Shown here: positions 35,818 to 44,172 of the stretch, in pieces
Layout of the letters: each line of letters opens with the position of its first letter
How positions within the stretch are numbered: the stretch's first letter is position 1
DNA from: an uncultured Porphyromonadaceae bacterium
GTDB lineage: Bacteria > Bacteroidota > Bacteroidia > Bacteroidales > Muribaculaceae
NCBI GenBank assembly: GCA_900541835.1
Contig: UQLL01000002.1
Location: 62,001 to 126,000, forward strand
Length of the DNA: 64,000 nucleotides
Reading direction: 5' to 3'
Notes under the pieces: model-generated
What the model saw: only the letters and a program-made list of their open reading frames with translations
Databases searched by the model: none
What the model was told of the DNA's origin: nothing
Position numbers and translations under genes: made by a program

Positions 35818-35818
35818 A

Positions 35819-36847
35819 ATGTACAGACACACCACACATAATGCATACAGGCTCACGCTGCTGCTCTGCCTGGGAGTGCTCTCGGCTCTCGGCTCCCGCC
35901 TCTCGGCAAGGCCGGAGCTGACGGCGAGGCTCGACAGCGGCACCATGGTCATGGGCCACATCGGCTACCTACACGCCCAGGTAGTGCTCGACCGCGGCCA
36001 GCAGCTCCGCTTCCCCCTGCTCGAACAGGCCACCGGGGATGGCATCGCGCCCCTCGTCGGCGACACCATCGAGCTCCGCTCCACCTTCAGCCGCGACACC
36101 GTGCCCCTCGGCGGGCAGCGCATACAGGTCAACTGCCACATCCCCATCCAGCCCTGGGTGCCCGGCACGTACCTGCTCCCCGCCATCACCGTGCTCGTCG
36201 GCAACGATTCCGCCACCTCCCAGCCCGTCGCACTCAAAGTCACAGGCCCCGAGGTGACCGCCAACGACACCATATCCCCCTCCGTCGGCCCCCTGCCGCC
36301 CTACGCCACCAGGATGCAGAAACTCTCCGACGCCCTGCCGGACGTCATCTACTACTGGTGGTGGCTGATACTGCTCATCCTGCTGGCCATCGGCGCAGCC
36401 GCATGGATAGTCCTCAAGCGCCGAGGGAAAAGACTCCCCTGGACCAGGCCCAAACCCGTCACGCCCCCCTACGAGCTTGCCATGCAGCGCCTGAGCGCCC
36501 TCAAGGCATCCGGGCTGGCCGACCAGGCCGACTCCAAGCCCTACTTCACCCGGCTCAGCGACATCCTCCGCGAGTACCTGGCCGGACGCTTCTCCATCAA
36601 CGCCATGGAGATGACCACGCAGCAGATACGCGGAGCCGTACGCAACAGCCCCGACGCCAAGCCGGGCCTCCGGCACATCGACACCGTCCTCGACATGGCC
36701 GACTTCGTCAAGTTCGCCCGCTTCGCCGCCCTCCCCGACGACAAGGTGGCCGCCTTCACCAACGTCCTCCAGTTCGTGGAGCAGACCAGGCCTGCGCCCA
36801 CATCAGACAAGTCGGACCCGTCCGACCAAGCACCCCGTAAGCCATGA
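35819..36847 (+). CDS. Bat-operon membrane protein of unknown function
   Basis: 342 residues. A signal-like hydrophobic start (YRLTLLLCLGVLSALGSRL) leads to a periplasmic beta-rich domain of about 130 residues, then one membrane helix near residues 178-200 (WWWLILLILLAIGAAAWIVL) and a basic cytoplasmic domain (PPYELAMQRLSALKASGLAD; FTRLSDILREYLAGRF). A gene of this layout stands between DUF58 and batA in Bacteroidetes operons and resembles BatD in outline. Residues 21-29 of the signal peptide are encoded by a heptamer-like run. The stop overlaps the batA ATG. Confidence 0.75.
   Translation: MYRHTTHNAYRLTLLLCLGVLSALGSRLSARPELTARLDSGTMVMGHIGYLHAQVVLDRGQQLRFPLLEQATGDGIAPLVGDTIELRSTFSRDTVPLGGQRIQVNCHIPIQPWVPGTYLLPAITVLVGNDSATSQPVALKVTGPEVTANDTISPSVGPLPPYATRMQKLSDALPDVIYYWWWLILLILLAIGAAAWIVLKRRGKRLPWTRPKPVTPPYELAMQRLSALKASGLADQADSKPYFTRLSDILREYLAGRFSINAMEMTTQQIRGAVRNSPDAKPGLRHIDTVLDMADFVKFARFAALPDDKVAAFTNVLQFVEQTRPAPTSDKSDPSDQAPRKP
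35879..35907 (+). repeat. Heptamer-like run in a signal peptide
   Basis: CTCTCGGCTCTCGGCTCCCG and CCTCTCGG, degenerate heptamer units encoding SALGSRLSA, closely like SSLGSRLFA in the CPBP protease N-terminus. Confidence 0.5.
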
Positions 36848-37818
36848 CCTTCAAGACCCCGCAACTGCTCTGGCTGCTGACGGCGTTCATACCCCTCATA
36901 GCCTACTACGCCTGGAAGTACCGCAACGCCAGCCCCACCCTCGGCGTCAGCACCACCCACGCCTTCTCCAGGCTCCCGGTGAGCTGGAAAGTCCATGCCA
37001 ACCACCTCCTGTTCGCCTTGCGCCTGGGCTGCCTGGGCTGCGTCATCGTGGCCCTTGCCTGCCCCATGCGCCACGACGTCTCCTCGTCGGCCTCGGTCGA
37101 AGGCACCGACATCGCCCTGGCCCTCGACATCTCCGGCTCCATGATGACCCCCGACGTCAGGCCCAACCGCCTCGGCGCGGCCATCGACGTCGCCTCGTCC
37201 TTCGTCAACGCCCGCGAGAGCGACAACATGGCCCTCGTGGTCTTCTCCGGCGAGTCCCTCTCCCTGCTCCCCCTGACCAACGACCGCACCGCACTGCTCG
37301 CAGAGCTCAAGCAAGTGCAGCCCGGCATGCTTGCCGACGGCACCGCAATCGGCGACGGACTCACCTCCGCCATCAACCGCATCATCCCCGGCAAGGCGAA
37401 GTCGAAGTCCGTAATCCTCATCACCGACGGCTCCAACAACGCCGGAGAGGTGTCCCCATCCATCGCCGCCGAGATAGCCAGGCAGAAAGGCATCCGCGTC
37501 TACACCATCGGCATAGGCACCAACGGCAACTTCCGCGTCCGCGACTCCTTCGGCTTCGAGACCAACATGGAGACCTCCATCGACGAAGGCACCCTCCGCC
37601 AGATTGCCGCACAGACCGGCGGCAAGTACTTCCGCGCCCGCGACAAGGACGTGCTCGAAGACGTCTTCGCCGAGATAGACCAGCTCGAAAAGACCCGCCT
37701 CGAAGTGCAGCGCCACACCACCGCCGAGATCGACATCATGCCCTGGCTGCTGGCGGCCCTCTGCTGCCTGGCCCTCGAAGTCGTCCTCCGCCACACCCTC
37801 CTCCGCCGAATTCCCTGA
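36844..37818 (+). CDS. batA: BatA, vWA-domain membrane protein
   Basis: 324 residues. An N-terminal membrane helix (LLWLLTAFIPLIAYYAWKYR), a second near residue 60, a vWA domain with complete MIDAS motif LDISGSMM near residue 96 and TDGSNNAGEV, and a C-terminal helix (WLLAALCCLALEVVL). The domain faces the periplasm. Bat proteins are linked to oxygen tolerance in Bacteroides fragilis and to envelope functions in spirochaetes. It is translationally coupled to the gene before it. Confidence 0.92.
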   Translation: MTFKTPQLLWLLTAFIPLIAYYAWKYRNASPTLGVSTTHAFSRLPVSWKVHANHLLFALRLGCLGCVIVALACPMRHDVSSSASVEGTDIALALDISGSMMTPDVRPNRLGAAIDVASSFVNARESDNMALVVFSGESLSLLPLTNDRTALLAELKQVQPGMLADGTAIGDGLTSAINRIIPGKAKSKSVILITDGSNNAGEVSPSIAAEIARQKGIRVYTIGIGTNGNFRVRDSFGFETNMETSIDEGTLRQIAAQTGGKYFRARDKDVLEDVFAEIDQLEKTRLEVQRHTTAEIDIMPWLLAALCCLALEVVLRHTLLRRIP

Positions 37819-37823
37819 CAGCC

Positions 37824-38855
37824 ATGTTCACATTAGGATATCCGTTCAACCTGCTGTACCTTCTCCTGGTGCCCCTGTGCGTGCTCTGCTACGCGTGGGG
37901 CCGCCACTGGCGCCGCCGCGCACTGCGCCGCTTCGGCAAGCCCGCGTCCACGAAGCCCCTGATGCCCGACGTCTCCCCGTACAAGCCCCCCGTCAAGATC
38001 ACCCTCCAGATGCTCGCCCTGGCGCTCCTCACAGTTGCCTTCGCGCGCCCCTGGGGAGGGCTCAAAGAGTCCCAGTACGACAAGACCGGCATAGAAGTCG
38101 TCATCGCCGTCGACGCCTCCAACTCCATGCTCGCGCCCATCGACGCCGACCACCCCGGCTCACAGCGCATGCGCACCGCCAAGCTCATGCTCGAGCGCCT
38201 CATCGACCGCCTCGACCAGGACCGCGTAGGACTCATCGTCTACGCCGGCAACGCGCACACCCTCATCCCCGTCACCTCCGACTTCCTGTCGGCCAAGACC
38301 TTCCTGGGCACCATAGACCCGCAGCAGATCTCGCAGCAAGGCACCAACATCGCCGCCGCCCTCGACGAGGCCGGCAGGGCGTTCGGCCCGCGCCGCGACA
38401 TCGGCCGCGCCGTGATCCTCATCACCGACGCCGAAGACCTCGACGACCAGCAGGCCGCCATCGCGGCAGTGAAGAACCTGGCCAAGAACAAGATACAGGT
38501 CGACGTGGTAGGCGTAGGCTCCTCGCAGCCCGTCACCATCCCCACCCCCGACGGCCCGTTCACCGACGACCAGGGACAAGTCGTGCAAACCGCCCTCAAC
38601 GAGCAGCTCGCCGCCGAACTCGCCAAGGCCGGCGGAGGAGTGTACGTCAACGCCTCCGGCCCGGACGCGCTGCCCGACCTGCAGCGCCAGCTCGACACCC
38701 TGCAGAAACGCTCCATGGAAGGCTCCCGCCTCGCCCTCCACGAAGAGCTGTACCACATCTTCCTCTGGATAGCCCTCGGCCTGCTCATAGCCGACGCACT
38801 CATCCTCGACCGCTCCATCTCCTGGCTCGACCGCATCAACTTCTTCAGAAAGTAG
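37824..38855 (+). CDS. batB: BatB, vWA-domain membrane protein
   Basis: 343 residues. Two N-terminal membrane segments (PFNLLYLLLVPLCVLCYAWG; ITLQMLALALLTVAFARPWG), a vWA domain with MIDAS motif AVDASNSM near residue 97 and ILITDAEDLDDQQAAI, and a C-terminal helix (FLWIALGLLIADALIL). It is the partner of BatA. A long competing frame covers all of this gene but has the Arg/Pro-rich composition of a high-GC shadow. Confidence 0.92.
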   Translation: MFTLGYPFNLLYLLLVPLCVLCYAWGRHWRRRALRRFGKPASTKPLMPDVSPYKPPVKITLQMLALALLTVAFARPWGGLKESQYDKTGIEVVIAVDASNSMLAPIDADHPGSQRMRTAKLMLERLIDRLDQDRVGLIVYAGNAHTLIPVTSDFLSAKTFLGTIDPQQISQQGTNIAAALDEAGRAFGPRRDIGRAVILITDAEDLDDQQAAIAAVKNLAKNKIQVDVVGVGSSQPVTIPTPDGPFTDDQGQVVQTALNEQLAAELAKAGGGVYVNASGPDALPDLQRQLDTLQKRSMEGSRLALHEELYHIFLWIALGLLIADALILDRSISWLDRINFFRK

Positions 38856-38863
38856 GCCCGCAA

Positions 38864-39637
38864 ATGAACCGCACACTCACGTACCTCATACCCCTGCTCC
38901 TCCTCTGCTCCTGCGCCCGGGAAGACGCCCCCGCGCCCCAGGCGCAGAGCAACCGCAAAGAGCGCCAGCACATAATGAAAGGCAACGCCGAGTTCGCCGA
39001 GGGCGACTACGCCGCCGCCGCCGAGTCCTACGGCAGGGCCCGCCAGGCCAACCCCTCGTCCCCCGAGGCCACCTTCAACCAGGCCGTCGCCACCATGACC
39101 CTGGCCGAAGCCAGGCTCGCAAAGCTCGCAAAGGACCAGCAGCCCGACTCCGCGACCCTGCAGCTCGAAGACGCCGCCACGCAGCTCTACCTCGCGGCCG
39201 CCCAGATGCGGACAAGAGACACCCCCCCCGTGGCCGCCTACGCCTGCTACAACCTCGCCAACCACCACTTCCTGCGCGACAAGCTCGACCAGGCCGAAGA
39301 CATGTACAAGGAGGCCCTCCGCCTCCTCCCCGCCTTCGACGACGCCCGGCGCAACCTCCGCATCACACAGCTCAAGAAACAGCAGCAGGACAAGGACAAG
39401 GACAAGGACAAGCAGCAGGACCAGGACAAGCAACAGGACCAGAACAAGCAACAGGACCAGAACAAGGACCAGGACAAGGACCAGGATAAGGATCGGCAGC
39501 AGCAACAGCAGCCCCCGCAGATGAACTCCCAGGGCATCCTCAACGCCAACAACGCCAAAGAGCAGGCCACCCGCGCCCGCCTCGACCGCCAGCGCCAGAA
39601 GCGCTCCCAGTCCGCCCCCCGCGGCAAGAACTGGTAA
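38864..39637 (+). CDS. batC: BatC, TPR lipoprotein with charged repeat tail
   Basis: 257 residues from ATG 38864, which gives a lipoprotein signal (LTYLIPLLLLCSCA). TPR repeats run from about residue 30 to 165 (KGNAEFAEGDYAAAAESYGR; LDQAEDMYKEALRLLPAFDD). A stretch of about 40 residues then consists of K, D and Q with some N (KQQQDKDKDKDKQQDQDKQQ and on), encoded by tandem AAGGACCAGGAC-like units, before the ending QSAPRGKNW. The TPRs are expected to bind BatA and BatB in the periplasm. The repeat length may vary between strains. Confidence 0.9.
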   Translation: MNRTLTYLIPLLLLCSCAREDAPAPQAQSNRKERQHIMKGNAEFAEGDYAAAAESYGRARQANPSSPEATFNQAVATMTLAEARLAKLAKDQQPDSATLQLEDAATQLYLAAAQMRTRDTPPVAAYACYNLANHHFLRDKLDQAEDMYKEALRLLPAFDDARRNLRITQLKKQQQDKDKDKDKQQDQDKQQDQNKQQDQNKDQDKDQDKDRQQQQQPPQMNSQGILNANNAKEQATRARLDRQRQKRSQSAPRGKNW

Positions 39638-39652
39638 CCGCCCGACAAAAGC

Positions 39653-41446
39653 ATGAAAACCGCACGCACCCACATACTCCTCATCCTGCTGGCACTCGCC
39701 GCCGTGTGCCACGCCGCCACCGTGCGCCTCGCCCTCGAAGGCCGCGGACAGGTCTACGAAGGACAGACCTTCAACATCAAGGTCCTGTGCAACGGCGTCC
39801 GCGGAGACTTCCCCGCCGACTACTCCATCCCCGGCGCCAAGCTCCTCTACGTAGCCGACTACTCCGGCACCTTCGGCGTCAACGGGCACGTCACCCGCGA
39901 GGCCGGATACATGCTCACCGTCAAGTGCTACAAGGCCGGCACCCTGTCCATCCCCCCCGTAAGCATCGGCGGCACACGCTCCAACGCACTGACTGTCAAA
40001 GTCCTCGACCAGAACGCCCGCGGCCGGCTTCCCGGCTACGCGCAGCCACAGTCCTCCAGCCAGCCCGACCCCGGCGGCGCCCCCTCCCGCCGGCAGGCAG
40101 GGCCGCGCTTCATCGGAAAGGGCAACGAGAACCTGTTCATGGTGGCGTCCCTGAACCGCACCACCGCCTACGAGCAGCAGGCGCTCGTATACACCGTCAA
40201 GCTATACTCCTCATTCGCCAACATACACTTCCTCGGTGCCACCGAGGCCCCCAAGTTCAACGGCTTCACCCTCGAGGAAGACAACCCCAAGGTAGAGAGC
40301 CTCCACTTCGAGTCATACAAAGGGCGCCAGTACGCCTGCGCCGTCATAGCCCGCTACATCATCTTCCCCCAGATGACAGGGCGCCTCACCATCCAGGGCA
40401 ACCGCTACACCGTCACCGCCGAGGCCCGGCAGGAATACTGGGACCCCTTCTGGGGCAACATCTCCTACGGCAAGCCCGTGCAGCTCGCAGTCCAGCCCAA
40501 CGACCTCACAGTCGACGTCCGCCCCCTGCCCCGGCCGCAGCCCGCAGGCTTCAGCGGCGGCGTCGGCAAGTTCTCCATCGCCGCCGCCATGCCCAACCAG
40601 CGCCTGGCCACCAACCAGGCCGCCAGCATCATATACACCGTCACCGGCACCGGCAACATCAAGTACGTCACCCTGCCCGACCTGGCCAAGACCCTCCCCG
40701 CCCAGTTCGACGCCTCCACCCCCACGCCCGAAGTCAAGGCCGGCCCCAACGGCTCCACCGTCGCCGGCACCGTACGCTTCGACTGCTCCATCATGCCCAT
40801 GCAGGAAGGCACATACACCATCCCGCCGGCAGAGCTCATATACTTCAACCCCGAGACCGGGAAATACGAGACCGCCCGCTCGCGCTCCTTCAAAGTCACC
40901 GTGGCCAAAGGCAAGTCCGCAGGAGCCGGCGCCGGACACCTCCTCAAGCCCGACACCGGGCTGATGCCCTATCCCGAGTCTCCCGGCTCCCGCTTTGTCG
41001 GCTCCCCGTGGTACTGGCTCATGTACCCCGCCGCCCTGCTCGCGGCCCTGCTCGTGCTGTGGCTGAGCCTGCGCCACCGCCGCCGCCGGGCCGACACCCA
41101 GGGCCTGCTCGAGCGCCGCGCACGGCGCCTCAGCGACCGCCTGCTCCGCCACGCACGCCGCAGCCTCCGCGCCGGCGACCGCGACCGCTTCTTCACCCAG
41201 ACCCTCGAGGCCCTGTGGGGATACGCCGCCCACAAGATGCGCATGCCCGGCTCCGAGATGCAGCGCGCCAACATCCAGGCGCAGTTCGCCGCGCACAACG
41301 TGCCCCAGGCCGTCATCGACCGCTTCATCGCCCTGCTCGACGCATGCGAGGAGGCCCGATACGCCGCCGCGGCCCTCGACATGCCCGCCGTGTACGAAGA
41401 AGCCTCACAGGTAATCCGCGCCATCGATTCCGACTACAAGAAATGA
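39653..41446 (+). CDS. batD: BatD
   Basis: 597 residues with a signal peptide (HILLILLALAAVCHAATVRL). The large periplasmic part matches BatD/oxygen-tolerance proteins: EGQTFNIKVLCNGVRGDF, VARYIIFPQMTGRLTIQGNR, VTGTGNIKYVTLPDLAKTLP and CSIMPMQEGTYTIPPAELIY. One membrane helix lies near residues 452-475 (WYWLMYPAALLAALLVLWLS), followed by a basic cytoplasmic helical domain. The stop overlaps the batE ATG (ATGA). Confidence 0.93.
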   Translation: MKTARTHILLILLALAAVCHAATVRLALEGRGQVYEGQTFNIKVLCNGVRGDFPADYSIPGAKLLYVADYSGTFGVNGHVTREAGYMLTVKCYKAGTLSIPPVSIGGTRSNALTVKVLDQNARGRLPGYAQPQSSSQPDPGGAPSRRQAGPRFIGKGNENLFMVASLNRTTAYEQQALVYTVKLYSSFANIHFLGATEAPKFNGFTLEEDNPKVESLHFESYKGRQYACAVIARYIIFPQMTGRLTIQGNRYTVTAEARQEYWDPFWGNISYGKPVQLAVQPNDLTVDVRPLPRPQPAGFSGGVGKFSIAAAMPNQRLATNQAASIIYTVTGTGNIKYVTLPDLAKTLPAQFDASTPTPEVKAGPNGSTVAGTVRFDCSIMPMQEGTYTIPPAELIYFNPETGKYETARSRSFKVTVAKGKSAGAGAGHLLKPDTGLMPYPESPGSRFVGSPWYWLMYPAALLAALLVLWLSLRHRRRRADTQGLLERRARRLSDRLLRHARRSLRAGDRDRFFTQTLEALWGYAAHKMRMPGSEMQRANIQAQFAAHNVPQAVIDRFIALLDACEEARYAAAALDMPAVYEEASQVIRAIDSDYKK

Positions 41447-42264
41447 AGAACCTCGCCACCCTCATACTCGCCCTGCTGACCGCCCTCGCCGCCCCGGCAG
41501 CAGCCGCCCCCGGCAGCGGCCCGTCCGGCCAGACCCTCCGCGTCGCCGACTCCCTGTACGCCGCAAAAGACTACACCCAGGCCATCCTCCACTACCGGAA
41601 GGCCACGGAAGAGACCGCCCCCTGCGCAGCCCTGTACTTCAACCTCGGCAACGCCGCAATGCAGGCCAACCGCTACGGCGACGCCATGGTGGCCTACCAG
41701 CGCGCCGCGGCCCTCGACCCCGCCAACGCCCGCATACGCAACAACATAGCCTACCTGCAGCAGAAAGTCGACGACCGCAACACCGCGGCCCTCGGCAGCC
41801 GCCGGGGCGACCTCCGCCATGCAGAGCCGTCGGGCCTGGACGCCCTGTGGACCTCCATCACCGCCCACCACTCCGCCGCCCTGTGGGGATGGCTGGGCTT
41901 CTCCTGCTTCCTGCTCCTGCTCGCCGGCCTGCTCTGCTACATCCTCAGCCCGAGCGTGCTCGCGCGCAAGACAGGCTTCTTCGCATCCCTGGTCCTGCTG
42001 GCCGCCACAGTGCTTTTCGGCATCTTCACAGCAGGCGCCCGCAACCACTGGCAGCAGCGCCGGGAGTGCGTCGTCACCGCCTACTCCGCACAGCTCCTCC
42101 CCAAGCCCGACAAGGACGCGAAGGCCGAGGTGCCCCCCCTGGCAGCCGGAACACTCCTGACACTGCCCGAAAACGACACCCCGGCACCCGACGGCTGGGT
42201 CTACGTCCGCCTCAACCCCGCCACCGCAGGCTGGCTCCCCATTTCCGACCTCACCATGCTCTGA
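41443..42264 (+). CDS. batE: BatE, TPR and SH3-like membrane protein
   Basis: 273 residues from the ATG overlapping batD. A signal segment (LATLILALLTALAAPAAAAP) is followed by TPR repeats (LRVADSLYAAKDYTQAILHY; LYFNLGNAAMQANRYGDAMV; YQRAAALDPANARIRNNIAY), two membrane helices near residues 145-166 and 177-196, and an SH3-like domain at the end (GWVYVRLNPATAGWLPISDL). It closes the bat operon; no strong terminator follows before the convergent ATPase gene. Confidence 0.92.
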   Translation: MKNLATLILALLTALAAPAAAAPGSGPSGQTLRVADSLYAAKDYTQAILHYRKATEETAPCAALYFNLGNAAMQANRYGDAMVAYQRAAALDPANARIRNNIAYLQQKVDDRNTAALGSRRGDLRHAEPSGLDALWTSITAHHSAALWGWLGFSCFLLLLAGLLCYILSPSVLARKTGFFASLVLLAATVLFGIFTAGARNHWQQRRECVVTAYSAQLLPKPDKDAKAEVPPLAAGTLLTLPENDTPAPDGWVYVRLNPATAGWLPISDLTML

Positions 42265-42341
42265 CACGGCCGCAAAAAAACAACGTGAAAGGCCCTGCCA
42301 CGCAACACGCTAAGACACAGCCACTTGCACTTTTTCATTTT

Positions 42342-43490
42342 TCACGCTGTCTTGCCGGGTCCCCGTGCCGCGGCCTTTACCATCTTGGCGGCAGTGCCCA
42401 GGCTGATGCCACAGGCCTGCGCTATCACCTCGTACTTCACCCCGTTTTCCCGGAGCGCGACCACGATTTTCTCCAGCGGGTTCCCCAGCGGACGCCGAGA
42501 CGCAGCCTGCTGCTGTTCCCCCTTCAGGATCTCCCGCTCCACCCCGTTGCCTGTGGTGTGGAAGCCCAGGAAGCCCGTGTCGCCATCCTTGCGCAGCTCC
42601 ATCAGCAGCACATTGTTCTCGTCGAATCGCACCTGCCCCAGCCTGCACTTGAGCTGCTTGAGGTAGCGCATGTCCTTGCTGCCTGGCACGAATCCCACCG
42701 CGAAAATCGAGTCGAAGAAGTTGAACAGGCGCTTCGAGCCGCCCAGGTCGTTCTGCGTCAGCGCCATCGCCATGTCGCGCTTGGGAGTGTGCGCCAGCAG
42801 CAGCACCGACACCCCCGACTTCTCCGCCAGGTCCTTGAGCCCGAACAGGAACAGGGTGGCGTCCAGGCCCGTCTCCGACTGCGGACACAGAGCCGTAAGG
42901 TTGTCGATGATCACCGCCCGCGCACCCGTCGCCGACACGTCCGCCTGGATGCGCTCGAACGCCCTCTGCGCCGAACGGGCACCCAGCAGCATGCCGTAGT
43001 CCGTGCGCGGGCGGAGCAGGTTCTCGTGGAACGCGTACGGCTCCCCGCCGTCGGACATGTAACGCTGCCCCACCATGTCGTCCTGCATCTCGAAGTCGTA
43101 GTAGAGCACCTTGCGCTCCAGCTCGGCCACCGCCTGGCCTATCTGCACGGCCAGTATCGACTTGCCCACGTTGGAGTCGGCGAACAGGCACGCCACCTCC
43201 CCCTCGTACCACAGGCTGCCGAACAGGCACACTGGCTTCTTCCCCCTGGCCACCGCTATCGACGCCGCGAACGTGTTCACCTCCGGCGAACCCGAGGCGC
43301 GCTCCGCGGCCTTGCGCGCCTCGCGCTCCTTCAGCTCCGCGGCCATGCGGTCCTTCTCCTCGCTCTGCTTCTCCAGCAGCTTCTTACGCATGTCCACCAG
43401 CCGCAGCGAGGGCGTGCGCTTCACCGGTGCCGGACGCACAGACCTGTCCGGCGTCCAGACTAATTTCCCATTTTCGTCTCTTTCAATCAT
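42342..43490 (-). CDS. RepA-like AAA ATPase with C-terminal helix-turn-helix
   Basis: 382 residues. A charged coiled-coil-like stretch (residues 30-70, KKLLEKQSEEKDRMAAELKE) precedes a RecA-like ATPase domain: Walker A in FADSNVGKSILAVQIGQAVA near residue 103, Walker B AVIIDNL near residue 192, and LLLAHTPKRD. The C-terminus (LEKIVVALRENGVKYEVIAQ, then ACGISLGTAAKMVKAAAR) is a predicted helix-turn-helix. Proteins of this AAA_25/RepA kind are typical of plasmids and integrative elements of Bacteroidetes, where they act in replication or regulation. No integrase, relaxase or other mobile gene is nearby, so this may be a remnant or a domesticated copy. It has its own good promoter. Confidence 0.75.
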   Translation of the reverse strand: MIERDENGKLVWTPDRSVRPAPVKRTPSLRLVDMRKKLLEKQSEEKDRMAAELKEREARKAAERASGSPEVNTFAASIAVARGKKPVCLFGSLWYEGEVACLFADSNVGKSILAVQIGQAVAELERKVLYYDFEMQDDMVGQRYMSDGGEPYAFHENLLRPRTDYGMLLGARSAQRAFERIQADVSATGARAVIIDNLTALCPQSETGLDATLFLFGLKDLAEKSGVSVLLLAHTPKRDMAMALTQNDLGGSKRLFNFFDSIFAVGFVPGSKDMRYLKQLKCRLGQVRFDENNVLLMELRKDGDTGFLGFHTTGNGVEREILKGEQQQAASRRPLGNPLEKIVVALRENGVKYEVIAQACGISLGTAAKMVKAAARGPGKTA

Positions 43491-43530
43491 AATTACTGTT
43501 GATTTAATATTGAGTTTCGATTTATCGCTG

Positions 43531-43562
43531 CAAAGTTAAGAATAAATTCCGATATATCCAAA
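43531..43562 (-). promoter_or_regulatory. Promoter of the RepA-like ATPase
   Basis: Minus strand TTTG (43562-43559), 20 nt, TAACTTTG (43538-43531), about 40 nt before the start codon. Confidence 0.7.
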
Positions 43563-43705
43563 TCAAATTTAAGATTCACACAGGACACACAACCCTCCTT
43601 CCCAAATGAACGTGAAAATGAAAAGTGCTAAGTAGTTATTCTACAGCAAGTTACAGACGCTTGATTTTCACCCCTGCTTTCACTGAATATTATTTCAGTG
43701 AAAAC

Positions 43706-43736
43706 TTGCATATGTCCGAAAATTGTCGTAACTTTG
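43706..43736 (+). promoter_or_regulatory. Strong plus-strand promoter without an evident gene
   Basis: CTTG (TTG at 43706-43708), 20 nt, TAACTTTG (43729-43736), then C. Transcription would start near 43743, at the first direct repeat, and run toward the long hairpin. Confidence 0.65.
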
Positions 43737-43742
43737 CAGTGT

Positions 43743-43831
43743 CAAACCGGCAACCCCGGAGCAACCCCTCCGCGAACTGTAGGGACGCTCCCTGGAGCGT
43801 CCGCCACGATCGGACAAACCGGCAACCCCGG
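43743..43831 (+). repeat. 17-nt direct repeats flanking a palindromic element
   Basis: CAAACCGGCAACCCCGG occurs at 43743-43759 and again at 43815-43831, exact in both. Between them lies the palindromic element copy at 43764-43806. The layout could be a duplication made on insertion or simply a repeat pair in a noncoding RNA. Confidence 0.8.
43764..43806 (+). repeat. Palindromic element copy 6 (intergenic)
   Basis: ACCCCTCCGCGAACTGTAG, then GGACGCTCCCTGGAGCGTCC. The flank ACCCCTCCGCGAACT is identical to the one of the copy inside the giant gene at 44511. Confidence 0.85.
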
Positions 43832-43880
43832 CGACAAACGCCCCCTATACGGCAGTAACACGCGCAAGCGTATGCGGTAG

Positions 43881-43900
43881 CAGTATATATAAATATACTG
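43881..43900. repeat. AT-rich palindrome
   Basis: CAGTATAT and ATATACTG flank ATAA. It may be a protein-binding site; no further clue. Confidence 0.5.
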
Positions 43901-43941
43901 TAGGGGAGTGGTATGCCCTTATCAGCGCATCACCGGCGAGT

Positions 43942-44006
43942 GTGTCGGCTTTTCATTCATTCACCTCCGGCATCCGCCTGCGGGTGAATGAATGAAAAGC
44001 CGACAC
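43942..44006. repeat. Perfect 24-bp-stem hairpin
   Basis: The left arm 43942-43965 starts GTGTCGGCTTTTCATTC and the right arm 43983-44006 is its exact reverse complement; the loop is 17 nt. No T-run follows on either strand, so a simple intrinsic terminator is doubtful. It ends 22 bases before the promoter of the GLUG giant. Confidence 0.85.
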
Positions 44007-44027
44007 GCGTCACGACGGCCCCGCAAA

Positions 44028-44059
44028 TTTGCGCGGACGGAAAATTCTCACTAAATTTG
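44028..44059 (+). promoter_or_regulatory. Promoter of the GLUG-repeat giant
   Basis: TTTG (44028-44031), exactly 20 nt, TAAATTTG (44052-44059), then C: a consensus Bacteroidetes promoter. It implies an untranslated leader of about 240 nt. Confidence 0.75.
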
Positions 44060-44079
44060 CCGACGAGAAAGACTAACTA

Positions 44080-44172
44080 ATGAAGTTGTTTCGACTTATT
44101 TCTTTGTCAAGATTTCAGCAGATATCCGAGGGGATTTTCATACACGAAGAGGGAGCGATGCGGGCATCGTGA
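44080..44172 (+). CDS. Possible 30-residue leader peptide
   Basis: ATG at 44080 follows GAGAAAG by about ten bases and lies just after the promoter. The peptide starts MKLFRLISLSRFQQISEGIF and ends at TGA 44172. It matches nothing I know. Its position at the very start of the leader RNA of the giant gene makes it a candidate, but a chance frame is equally possible. Confidence 0.25.
   Translation: MKLFRLISLSRFQQISEGIFIHEEGAMRAS

Noticed and set aside
37877..38863. A frame that would extend batC upstream across all of batB
   Set aside because: The upstream part is Arg/Pro/His-rich shadow of batB; the lipoprotein signal starts at ATG 38864.
39706..41442. A frame that would extend batE upstream across batD
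   Set aside because: The same Arg/Pro-rich shadow pattern; the true start overlaps the batD stop and begins a signal peptide.
43625..43880. Two short open frames after the 43706 promoter
   Set aside because: They run through the direct repeats and palindromic element with no family resemblance and no good ribosome-binding site.
43881..44006. AT palindrome and long hairpin as a replication origin next to a RepA-like gene
   Set aside because: No iterons or DnaA boxes were seen and the gene is surrounded by chromosomal housekeeping genes; a remnant is possible but not supported.
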